A DNA stretch of 64,000 bases from Sipunculus nudus (taxonomy: Eukaryota > Annelida > Sipuncula > Golfingiida > Sipunculidae), in contig CM049308.1 in the NCBI GenBank assembly GCA_026874595.1, forward strand, positions 93,363,624-93,427,623, written 5' to 3'. Positions 32,506-45,200 of the stretch are shown one piece after another (position 1 is the first letter of the stretch; every line of letters starts with the position of its first letter). The translations under genes were made by a program, and so were the position numbers. A model generated the notes under the pieces. That model had not been told where the DNA came from and made no database searches. It saw only the letters and a program-made list of their open reading frames with translations.

Positions 32506-33188
32506 CACGGTTGTGATTTTTACTGCAAATAGTAGAGACTGCTTTCTGAAGCATTGTCAAATGATCTAAGAACTGGTTTTTACCTTTAAAAATCAGTGAA
32601 ATCACATTTTAATTGAACTTGACAAGACTTACACAAGTGTCAGATTTTATTGATTTGCCATATGATCATATTAATCTGATAATAACACTATTTCAGTATT
32701 TGTAGCCACACTAATCAACTAATTACTGTACGAATCTTTATGTTACAAATGCACATCTAATATTTTCTACTTTGATCATTAAACCTGAATGCAGCTGTAA
32801 GATCGGGTCATTTGATGAATTTACCTGTTCACAAATCCCGCGTTCTTTGATGACTGGTGTCACAGAAAATAATGGCTCCCATATTTTCTTTACTGAGGTT
32901 TTTATCCTCCAATTTTAAATAAGATTAGGTCTTTTACTTTGATCAGCTTATTTGTATAATTCTTGTTATCTGAAATCTATGTTTCATCACCAACCATGAC
33001 AGAGATAAAATTCTCGGTATTGACTGAGAGATACAGTATTCCATTGATCGGGCTGGGACACTGGATTTTTTTTCCTGTACACTTCAGAAGGTCAAGGTCG
33101 GTATATTTTCTGTCTTCGACGCGACGAACAGAAAACGGTTGTAAACAACACTGTGACTGGTGAAAATACTAACTCTACAGAGTTAATC

Positions 33189-33252
33189 ATGGATGTGCCG
33201 GACGACGACAAGGGTCCCTTAGCATCCGGTCCCGTGGATGACGGTGGTCAAG
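33189..33252 (+). CDS. SLC4A1AP: SLC4A1AP coding exon 1
   Basis: ATG in the context TTAATCATGG encodes MDVPDDDKGPLASGPVDDGG then Q. The donor is GGTCAAG|GTGATT, phase 1, joining exon 2 as G+AG (Glu). The 9-bp target duplication of the large element in intron 1 begins only 45 bp downstream. Confidence 0.85.
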
Positions 33253-36200
33253 GTGATTATACGTTACCACTCGTTTTCATAGCACTGTTTACTGAGCGAT
33301 AATAAGGGGTGTATCTGAAACCCGGAGATCTCCGGCCGGAGATCAAAATAAAACCCGGAGATCGCAATATCTAAATTAATAAAGCAGCAATTCGGGAGCC
33401 ACTATAGAACGCGGGCTTCGCTTGTATTGAGGAACATATAAATAAAATTGTCACCTCTCATTCCCTATTTTAACTCCTACTTTTCCCTGTAGATGTCCCT
33501 ACACTCAACTCTTCTAACATAAACAACTACTAAGCATCAGAAGTCTGAATCGGGAATCGAACCTACGATCTCTGGACTAGGAGCCCTACACGCTACTAAG
33601 TGAGCCGTGAAGACGAGATACCAGCAGGAGCAAGTTTTGCTCATTTATATCTGCGATTGAAGAGGCATCTATCGCGAAAATGGGAAACAATTTACTATTT
33701 TAACAGGAAAATTAAGCTTTAGGTGGGGGCTCCGCCCCCACACCCCCGTTCAGACGGGGAACCCAGGTTCCCCGGACCCCTCCTCCTCTAATATAATTAA
33801 CTCCAGCTATGAGCAAAATTAAATACGGGAATTCTGAGGAAAATGATATGTATCGGCCTTTTCCAGGAAACAATTTATTATGCGACACCCGTTTTACCGG
33901 CGGTAGGCTGAAGCCCGGTTTCTATAGTTCTGCCGCAATTCGTATTAAACCTTCCCCTTGACACTTCTAAATGACATCCGCGTCGAATATGATACTAAGT
34001 ATTTATTCAGTTGTCCACGGAAACCTCACCCGGAGACGACCTGGAGATCGTCCGGAGACCACCATCTTGCCCGGAGATCCGCCAATGAGTGCTTCCCACT
34101 GATTCCCACTCGCCACAACAGATGCCGCCACATACATGTCTGACTTCCCTGCTCTGATATGTTATATCGTTTACGAGTCTAGTTAAATTGGAACCAGGGT
34201 TGGGTTTTAGGCTGCCTAAATCCTGTTTTCGGCAGGGCAGAGCCTAAAACCTGCCTTTAACTGCCTAAAATAGGTTATAACCTGCCTAAAACTGCCTTTA
34301 ACTGCCTAAAACCTAATTTACCTTCACCTACGACTTGCAATTTAACTGTGTTTTATTGTTACACAGCTAAATTCATTAAAGAAATATGCTCAGCAAATTA
34401 AAAATGAGGAACACTTAATTCAAACTAAACAACTTACAGTTCTCTGACCATGATACAAAAAAATGAATACAACACTACTTCAGGTTTTCCATATTTAAAC
34501 ACAGTTCTCTGACAGTTTTAGCCTGTATCCCAAAATCATGTTCTGAGGTCTCCCACCTCCTTTACTGCCAATTTATAAAAGATTGCACAAACTGTAGGCT
34601 TATAACCTGATATTTTTATTGGCTTTTTGATCACAAGGGATTAAATTTTGTGATATATGCGAAAGTTTTCCAAATTTGAAAGTTGTTCCATTTACACTGA
34701 TGAAAAGTCCTCTAAACTGTGGTCTCACTAACAAATGTTTTGCATGTGTGTAGCTTCAAATGGCAAAAACAAAAGAATGATTTTATAAATTATAACAGAT
34801 CTTTTATGCTAGCCATAAACTAAAATATGATATCTTTTACATTATCTGATAATGAACAAGAATTTCCACGTTTTGTTTATTCCCTTAGCTATTAGTCATT
34901 CCATGTCAGATTTTAAGATTTTTTGCACATATTTATTGTCTTTATGATGATGGATATGCTCTGTTAACTGTATGATGTGATTGTGAAAATGGAACCCTAA
35001 TGAAACACTATAATTAGTATAAAACTGAAAAACGTGAAAATATATTGCAGTGAATATGTTGCCAACCACAGAATATTCATAATTACTTTTGGGCCGTGTT
35101 CAACCTAAAGGCCTGCGAAACCTACATATCATGGTCAGGGCCCCTGACTGCAAACAAAGTTTGACTCAAGAACAGTTATCAGGGCAAGGGTGTTGATTGC
35201 ATCCTCCTGGTCATGTCTAAAAGTTCACAGGAACATCTACTAGGACACAGCAGTAGGACTTACGACCATTGGGTCTTATGAACCCATCACCCTGATAAAT
35301 TGTAATTAACTGGTCTGATCAAGCATGGCCTGCCTTACTAGAGGCATACTGGAGGCTATTACACCATTCCAGGTAGCATGGCACTCATCAGCAAACCCAA
35401 AGGGTCCTGATAATGAAATTACCTTGGCCAATGAACTATGTGCCACACAAACATGGTCTCATGCTCAAGAAACCTATACAGGCTGTTTGAAGACTGCATG
35501 ATGCCAGCCAACAGGAGATCATGCATTACTAAAACCTGAAACCTTCCATAAGCCCAGCCCAAAGCCTTGTGACTGAGTTGCACCAGCCAGTTTGTAAGTT
35601 TTATAGATCTTTATGTCAAAACTTTAAACAAATATAGGTTTTAGGCACTTTTGGTGACTTAAACCTGCCTTAAACCTGTTTAAGGCGGGGCAGTTTTAAT
35701 CAGGTTTTAACCTATGGTTAAAACCTTCCTGCCTAAAACTTGCCAACCCTGATTGGAACTGTCACTAAAATACGTATAGCTTCTTTCTTGAATGTTAATT
35801 CATATAAATTTATTTTTCCGATATTAACGATATTAAATAAAATGAAAATAATATATTGATATGTTATTGATATGTATTTAATACGATATTGATATATCTA
35901 TATATATTTATATATTATAATAAACTGTTTTAATAAACTAATTATATTTACCTGTATAAAATAAAACATTATATTATTGAGTATTATTATTTATGTTTAT
36001 TTATTTATTTTTTCCCCGTGATAAATGTATACCTTCCGCCAGACTGACCTTTTTTTTTTTAAATATCTACCACTACGAGTTCTACTAAATGCAACTAACT
36101 ACGTAAGAACGGAAAGGTCGAAAATCCCCTGGAAAATTTGTTTTTTAACAAATTTAGCAGTGTCTTTAAATCGAATAACCCCACCAATTTTATATATCCT

Positions 36201-39200
36201 TTTCCTTTGAAAATCATCAGCTTAAATAATTTTTTTTTTAATTTTTGGTAATATAATTGTAAAGAAACTGAAATTTCTAGAAACCCCTTCCCTATCTAAA
36301 AAGTGATATAAATTCAAATCAGTTATAAATTCTACCACTGTATACAACTACACTCTACCACTACTTAAAAGAACGAAAACTTTTACTACTATAAAAACAA
36401 AGAAGCAAAAGCGTTTTTACTTTAAAATAATTGCATTACAGTTTATTTAGCGGACCGCTGCATTCCAGCTCTAGGAAAACAGTTATCAAGTTAGAAAATG
36501 GTGTTTTGGGTAATTGCCATCCAAGCACATAAAGTTTACCTGCCTCATAGTCGCGTAATATGTTTCAACTTTATAATAATTGCATTATATTCTCTGTATT
36601 TCTGCTCTGGGAATTCATATTCATTGTTTGCAGAGGGTACATGTAAAGACGTAATCCTCAGATATATCTTCAGGTACATTTGCACAAATACTATGCCCAC
36701 ATATATCACACATTGTACATGTTATCATATTTCCATAAAAATAGTCAGGATATTTGCATGGACAGTGTAATACTATCTCATGGTGCACATGTTTAACCTC
36801 CACAGGACGTTTTCGCTGAATTTTTGGAAACGGTGTGAAATTTTTTGCTCTAAACAGTTTTTTAAATGGGTTCTCATTCTATATTCATCGTATACCCAGT
36901 CACTATAATTTTATAATTTAACCAGCTGTTCAGCCTATTGTTGGAAAATTCAACCGTGTTGGCGATCGCATATATACCCCACAATCTGAGTTATTATTCT
37001 GTAACACGGCATTCACTACCGAAACATGTAATTTAGATTGCTCCAAGTTGTAGATTTGGCAAAGCTGTATTTCTGTTGAAGAAGTAAGACTCTTTGCAGC
37101 CCCCCCCCCCCCCCCACACGCAAACTATCTATTACGAACAGACCCCTCTCATCCGGTGGGACCGATATAAGCCAATGTTAATGTCCAGTGAAATGTATTT
37201 GTACACACGGGTCTTTTTGAGAACCTATATTTTTAAAACCTGTTTCAGGCACGATCCATTTGTTTTGTTCATCACTGAAGCAAGGTGTTAAAGTAGTATC
37301 TTGGAATCCGATGATTTCTGGATATTGTTTTTGTCAAATTATTTGCGCAGGATGCACGGATATGCTTATCAGAAAGCCAAGAATCATTTTCTATTTCTCT
37401 TTTGTTTTGAACTGTTAGTCCGAATTCATGCAGCCAATACCTCGCTCAGCACGTCTTTTTTTCTGGCGAATTATGTACTAAAATTAATTGGCGATATCGC
37501 ATTTGCCTTTCTCTTTTTAATGAAACGTTGTTTTCTAATGTCGGCAATTTATTTAGTTTTAGTGAGAGTCGATTTCTTTTTTTTTTTTTTTTTGTTGGTG
37601 TTATCTTCGGGGATTACTTTACGAATATCGCTTCGCGGGCGATTACATTCGTTAGAGGTCACACAATTTTCCTGGGTTTTTTTATTTGTGGTCTGTTTTT
37701 GTGTAGAGGACGCATTTATTTCAAAAGATTGTGTATTGATAATGCTTTCCGGCATCCCTACTGGACTACAATTAGGAGCTGGAAGCGAGGATGAACTGTC
37801 GTCTTTACTTTTTCTTTACTGTTACTATTACTCTCGCCAAAATCAAGTCTAATTCTCACTCGTTTCCCTTCTGAATTTTTCAAAATTGATTTCAGTGTTT
37901 TTGTAACTGTAACATTATTTAATTGTGTTTTGGCCGGGTAGGCTGTGTCTTAATTTATCAACAGTATACCCTGTTTAGTTTTTAGTTTCGAACGGGTCAT
38001 CTAGCTCCGGAGATTGCAGAGTTCTATCTCTAGGTGAGGTTATCATGGAAACATCGGTATCGGGAGCAGCTTCAAATTCGTACACAAAATCTGATTTTCT
38101 CGGCTGTTTTCTACCCGTTTTTCTAGCCACCCTTTTCTTACTACGCCAAGACATTAGTGAACATTTAGTTTGCGTTTTTGATCGATTACATCCACACCAT
38201 GTCCCATTGTTTTCCCATGAATACTGATCGCAGCGCCAATCATCTGGAACAGATGGGAGGAAAATACTTTTAATATAAAAAATAAACTGGTATCTGGTGG
38301 GATTTAATTTTGGACTATATATGCTGTACTTCATCTCACACATTAACATAATTGCATAGATTAAGGGAAACATTTAGACTGTATGTGTGTGTGTGGGTGA
38401 GAGAGGGGGGAGAAAAAGAGAGGAGAATGAGAGATGGTAGGACATATAGGGAAACGTATTAAGATTGTGTGTTGGAGAGAGAGAGGTAGGTTACACTATT
38501 TATATAAATTAACTACAGAAAGCAAGAAAGTGGAACTGCTCATATTTTCAAACCAAGGGGTTTCTTCAGTGGGCCGTACAATCAAAGGATAATAGGATCA
38601 CAGTACTTCAAATAGCTACAAAGGATTAATTACCCTGCCGAGGTCTTTTGGTCATCACTGTCCGTACCTAAACAATATTACTCCATAAATAAATTTGTTT
38701 GCCTTCAACGGTGCGCAACGGAAATTAATGAGTTTAATTAGTTTATTATTAAATAGCCAAATTGGCCATGTCCCTGGATGAGCCACACCGTTAATGAGGT
38801 TTGCCCGTAATAACTGTGTACACACCAGCACCTGCCTGAAAGCCCAGGCGCGCTGGGAAGAGAATCCATAATTTAGTAATCAATTAACTTTGTTGGGGTA
38901 TCCTCCGCTGCCCTTTTTTTATTATTATGTTTTAAACCCGTTAAATTCTGGTCTTAGTGCCGAATAAGTAAACCACAATTTTGACATAGTTTTTATATGT
39001 TTTATATTTTCAATATTAAGTAAACCACATATTTGACATACTATTTTATATGTTTTATAATTTCTATATTTCCATATTTAATGCATACCCTTTATACTAT
39101 TAAAAATTAAGGATAGTTGAGGTTACGATAATTTCTATATGTAAATATCAAATTAAACTATTTTATATGTTATCACATATTTTCCTATAAAATTTATACT

Positions 39201-42200
39201 AAAAGAAAATATTCTGTATAATATGCAAGAAAATATAATTAGTTATAAACATGTTACAAACATTCAAGAGTTTTCAGAAATAGAAAATTGGTAAAGAGAC
39301 TATATGATTAGCTTATCAAACAGTTTTTAGCTCAGCTGACTATAAGTCATCTGAGCTATAGTCTTGGTCCATTGTCCGTCGTCAGTCCGTCCGTCCGTCC
39401 GTAGATGTGGCACGTTTTGAAACCGTAAGACCTAGGAATCCAAAATTCAGCATAATGTTAGATGTCCCCAAGATCTCCTACCAAGCCGAAAACTGGGTCT
39501 TTGCGACTTTGTTCCTTTGAGAAATTAAGGAAAAACCTCAATTTTTTATTATAAACCTATTTTCACACTTCAGGACTGCCTAATATTGAAACCACTCATC
39601 TGTTTTTCCTCATATTTACCATAAATATTCCTCTATGTAGTTCCTATGTACATGCCAGAAATTAGGTCTGTATTATATAATTTAAAAAAGTTATGGACCC
39701 AAACATAATGCATTTTGGAAAAAATCAGGAAAGATATTTGATCACTTAACACAAAACATGTTAAAGCTATGGACTTTTTTCCAGTAATATAACTTTTTTT
39801 ATCAAAATTAAATTGTATACCCAAAATAAGATCAAAATCTTTTAAATTTTTTAAAATATTAACAATAATAAAAAATTGGTACCTTAAATTTTGCCCAACT
39901 TTGACCATGGCACGTTTTTTTCCTGTAAGTTCTGTGGATCTAATTTTCACAGCATGTACAAATAAGGATTTAATCTGTTAAAATCTGAAATTTGAAAATA
40001 AAAGCTGCAAAATTAGGCTAGTTATTGAATTTTTTTGGAGGCTCTTGTTGTATTCCCTTACATTGTCAAGCAGTCCACTGTGGTCACTGTTGGTCATCCA
40101 GTGCAGCTCTCTATGCTCCCAAGGTTGTTGGCATAATGTTAGATGTCCCAAAGATCTCCTACCAAGCTGAAAATGGGGTCTTTGCGACTTTGTTCCTTTG
40201 AGAAATTAAGGAAAAACCTCAATTTTTTATTAAAAACCTATTTTCACATTTCAGGACAGCCTAACAACGAAACCACTCACCTGTTTTTCCTCATATTTAC
40301 CATAAATATTCCTCTATATAGTTCCTATGTACATGTCAGAAATTAGGTCTGTATTATATGATTTAAAAAAAGTTATGGGCTCAAACATAATGCATTTTGT
40401 AAAAAATCAGGAAAGATATTTGATCACTTAAAACAAAACATTTTAAAGCTATGGACTTTTTTCCAGTAATATATCTTTAATTAATCAAAATTAAATTGTA
40501 TACCCAAAATTAGATCAAAATCTGTTAAATTTTGTAAAATATTAGCAAAAAAAAAAATAGGTACCTTAAAATTGCCTAAATTGACCATGTCACGTTTTTT
40601 TCTTATAAGTACATTTGATTTAATTTTCACAGCCAGTTTACATGTGGATTTAATCTGATGAATTTTGAATTTGAAAGTATAAGCTTAAAAATTAGTCTAG
40701 CTATTGAAGTTTTTTAGAAGCCTTAATGTATTTGTATTTTCTAGCTTCATGACCCTACTTTTGTTTACCTGGTAGATGTAATTGTAAATATTCATATTCT
40801 TCCATACATTTCCTATGTACATACCAACATTTCGGTCAGTATTGCATAATTTGTTGAAGTTACAGGCCCAAACATTATGCACCTTGTAAAAAATCAGGAT
40901 ATATATTTACTCACTTAAAATAAGAATGGCTGAGACTATTTTTCAGGAATATAACATCATTTAATCAAGATTCAATTGTATACCGAAAATTAGATCTGAA
41001 AAAAGCATTTTTTTTTAAGTTATTAGCATAATTATAAAATCAGTACCTTAAATTTTGCCCAACTTTGGCCACGGCACGATTTTTTCCTGTAAGTACTGTG
41101 GATGTTATTTTCACAGCATGTACACATAAGGATTTAATCTGTTAAAATCTGAAATTTGAAAATAAAAGCTGCAAAATTAGGCTGGTGATTTAATTTGTTT
41201 GGAGGCTCTTGCTGTATTCCCTTACATTGTCAAGCAGTCCACTGAGGTCACTGTAGGTCATTCAGTGCAACTCTCAATGCTCCCCAGGCTATTATGTAAT
41301 CCCATCACTCAGGCAAGCCCTCTCTCTTGTTGAGCTTGATCAGGCTGCCAGCATAAATACCACAGGGAGCCTTTCTCTCCCCCCCCCCCCCCCCCCCCCA
41401 TTCTGTTGACAGACGTGTACTCTAAACAAGATGAATCTTATAATTTCACATTTTTTCAGCGATGAACAGTAACAACAGAGACCCCTCCCTGACCCACCGC
41501 TTCGATACACAGGACTAATATACAAGACAAAGCTTATAATTTTTATGTTAAAAAAATTCTTTTTGTCGAGACTTGGACAATTTTGATTTTTTAAAGAACA
41601 AAATTTTCTGGAATTTAATCCTAATATTCAAATATGGTAAAATATAAGGACCTAATGTAAGTGCTAACTGACAAGATTTAAGAAGATATAAATACTTGGT
41701 AGCATTTCATTCATATCTCTTAAAATTGGCGGGGCCTAGGTGTGAATAACACTGTTAAACCTAGTTTTTAAAATTAGGAATATTGGTCAAACTTTGTGGG
41801 ATTAATTTTTAACTCATATGGCCATATATTTAACTTTTGAAAACTTAATTACCTTCACACATTATTTGTTTATGAAATGGAACTTTTATATGACACTTAC
41901 CGTAGGCCCATTTTTTCCCTTGGTGCATCACTAAATGGTTTCAGGCCAAAGGTTTCATTTATTACACAGTCCATATGCTTTAGCTCATGTCCATTATTCT
42001 ATAATTTACAGAGGTTCATTTAAGCTGGGCCATTTTCTGTTAGCTTTTCAAATGGTTTCTGTAGTCACTTGCTTTGATTACAGATGCAGGGTCCCACTCC
42101 AGGTCACTGGAAGTCAGCTATGCCAGGGTTTCTGATTTGTTACAGTCACTGGGGGAGATCCCCTGCTGTGACAGGTGTACAGTTATTCTCATATCACCAC

Positions 42201-45200
42201 CTTAATCCCCCCCCCCCCCACAAACCCAACCCACCAAGTGTTATGCAGTAATTGTTATTGTTTTCACTGTATCTCCTTAATTGTGATGCTGTTTCCACTC
42301 CAATATGCAAAAACTTTCCTTGAAAAAATAATTTAAGGTGTAATCCAGAAGATGCAATGTTGTGTAATGTAGCATTTTTTAAGAAATCAATTTTCTTTTA
42401 AATGATTTTAACAAATATAATTGAACCCATCAGTATGCTTAAATTATTATAAAATATGAAGTACATTATGGATAAATAAAGACACAATTAAAAATTGTGA
42501 AATCTAAATCAAGTATTATTTTTAGATATTTATTGTTTTGCAGATTTAAAAGATATATTTTTGTGGTAAAAAATAAATAAACATTTGTATGCATGATGTG
42601 GTGTTATCTGACAAGATTGAGATTTATGATGATGCAATTGAGAATTATGAATCAACTTTTATATTCAGATATATATGTTAAATTGAAAATGTATAGAAAT
42701 ATAAACTTAAACTAGAAAATAATTGATGTGATAAAAAAATGAGGATTTAATACAAAGATTTGTTCATTATTTTCCTGCCTCTTTGAGATCAGGCTTTGTG
42801 TGCCCTGTTTGATGTTGTTAATTAGCTATATTTCAACTGTATACATTTCATAAAAAAATACATATATATTTAATAATATATATGATACAAAAAAATAGAT
42901 TCAATTGAACAAATGTGTAAACTACTGAAATGTCAACAGTTAATCGAAAAACCAACTAATGATCATGGTAATAGTACAGATCATTTTTAGCTCAGCTGAC
43001 TGTAAGTCATCTGAGCTATAGTCGTGGTCCTTTGTCCGTCGTCCGGCCGGCCGGCCGGCCGTCTGTCCGTTAACAGGGCACGTTTTAAAACCGTTGGACC
43101 TACGAATCCAAAATTCTGCATACCATTAGATGTCCCCAAAATCTCCTACCATACCGAAAATTGGGTCATTAGAACTTCGTTCCTTCGAGATATTAAGGAA
43201 AAACCTCCGTTTTCCATAAAAAAGCAATTGTTACACTTCAAGTCTGCCTAATATCAAAACCACTGATCTGTTTTTGGTCATATTTAGTATTCATATTCTT
43301 CCATATATTTTCTGTGCACATACCAAAAATTAGGTCAGTATTGGGTATTATTTTGAAGTTATAGGCCCAAATATAATGCAATTTTTTAAAAATCAGGAAA
43401 TATATTTGCTCACTTAACATGAGAATTGCTGAAGCTGAAGACTTTTTTTCAGGAATATAACTTTATTTAATCAAGATTCAATTGTTTGCCCAAAATTAGA
43501 TCTGAATTTTGCAAATTTTTCAAGTTATTAGCATAAATAAAAAATTAATACCTTAAATTTTGTCCAACTTTGGCAGTGGCACGTTTTTTCCCTGTAAGCA
43601 CTGTTGATTTAATTTTCACAGCATTTATACATAAGGATTTAATCTTTTAAAATCTGAAATTTCAAAGAAATTGTTTGAAAAGAGTAGCTTTTATTCAAGT
43701 TTTCATACACCATGTCAAGTGTTGTTTATATCTGGCCCACCTAGTAGTACAGCCTTCACTTGCATTATGTAACCCACCCCAGGCAGCTTGCCTTGACCCA
43801 GCTTGGCCACTACTAGCAGGCTTCTCCTCTGCCCTGCACTCAACCCCCCCCCCCCCCCCAGCTGGTGCATAAACTAGATGAATGTTATAATTTTCTGTAT
43901 TTTATTTTATTTCTGGACATGCTACATTTTAGATTTTGGATTGTACCACCAGGGTTACAATGATTAAAGTGCACATTTAATTGTGTCCACAAAGTGGTGT
44001 ATTGCTATGAAAGTATGGATGTTCATCAGATAAGTAATGCTTTACTTCAGAAGAGTAAAACTTCACCAGGTGTGAAATTGACTATTAATTCCAGTTATTA
44101 ATTATAGCTTAGATTGTAATTAGCATAATGATATTGTTTGTCCCTCATTCAACCAACAGTGTGTATACTTTATTTGAAAAGATGTTTTTATTTGATCAAA
44201 TTTACTGAGTCTTTTATTTTATTTCGGTGAATAAAATTAAGCTTGTCCTGAAAACTCCAATGTGCAAAACTTTTTAATAGGAATTCAAGGAATAATTTTG
44301 TAGATGCCATGTTGTGGCATTATTTTCTTTTACATTCAGTTTAAACATTTGATTTAAAAATAATAAAATATATGTGTATGCATAATATGACCCAATGTGA
44401 GCTACAATCTGGAAATATAATGATTGCAACTTAGAATTCTAATATTTTAACTTATATTTTCACTTTTATATTACAAATTTATAACACTTGTAAATAAAAA
44501 AAATGAATCAGATAAAAACTATTAATGAAAAAAGTGGATATGCTAAAAAAATAGGCTTATATATAAACTTAAATGCATTATTCCTTTGAAAGTGAAATGA
44601 AGGTATTAGTCCATTCTGTCCACTTGCCTGTCCATCTGTAAATTTTTCATATGCATCACAGTATCTCAAAACTTTTAATGTTTTTCTTCATGATAGTCTT
44701 GTCAGAGTATTAGTTTGCAATCATATATTGAGAACTTTACTAAAACCAAGTAGGAGGGCCCTTTCCTCTTAGCTTCTCACATGCTTATATAAGTATAAAA
44801 CATTACAATAGAATATTTTTCATATTTTGCATTTGCAAAAAAATTCTCAACATCATTGTTTGGCTAAAACTGAATAAATACCAGACATGGTGCAAATACT
44901 TTGCAAATGTATATGAATATGAATATGAATATGTACTCCATTATTAAATTTCTTGCATAAAAATGGGAATTCAGGTAAAAATGAAAGTATTTGAATACCA
45001 GTGCAAATACTTTCAAAATGTATTCATGAATGCATATATTCTATAATATTATTTTAATAATTAGTTCAGTTATATTTTATTAAAAAAATCATATGATTCT
45101 CTTATTATTTTTAATAAATATTATATTGGCACAACATTTATTATTAAATTTTAATAAATAGTTAAACTCTTTTATTTTATGTGCTGCTTATAAGTTATAT

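Larger units (their letters stand above)
29825..33188. promoter_or_regulatory. Divergent EXO1/SLC4A1AP intergenic region
   Basis: The start codons of the two genes face away from each other across 3.4 kb. It must contain both promoters, and probably a 5' untranslated exon of EXO1. It holds a non-LTR 3' fragment, a perfect hairpin and two CTTCCGGAAG palindromes. No TATA-like core promoter could be assigned. The last 40 bases before the SLC4A1AP ATG contain CTCTACAG, a possible acceptor. Confidence 0.6.

Noticed and set aside
33550-33607. Functional tRNA gene
   Set aside because: The B box is perfect but the A box and cloverleaf arms are poor, and it lies inside a MITE.
37301-37852. 183-residue hydrophobic plus-strand ORF
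   Set aside because: It is the complement of the Ulp1/PHD remnant. Its Phe/Leu runs come from A-rich codons on the other strand.
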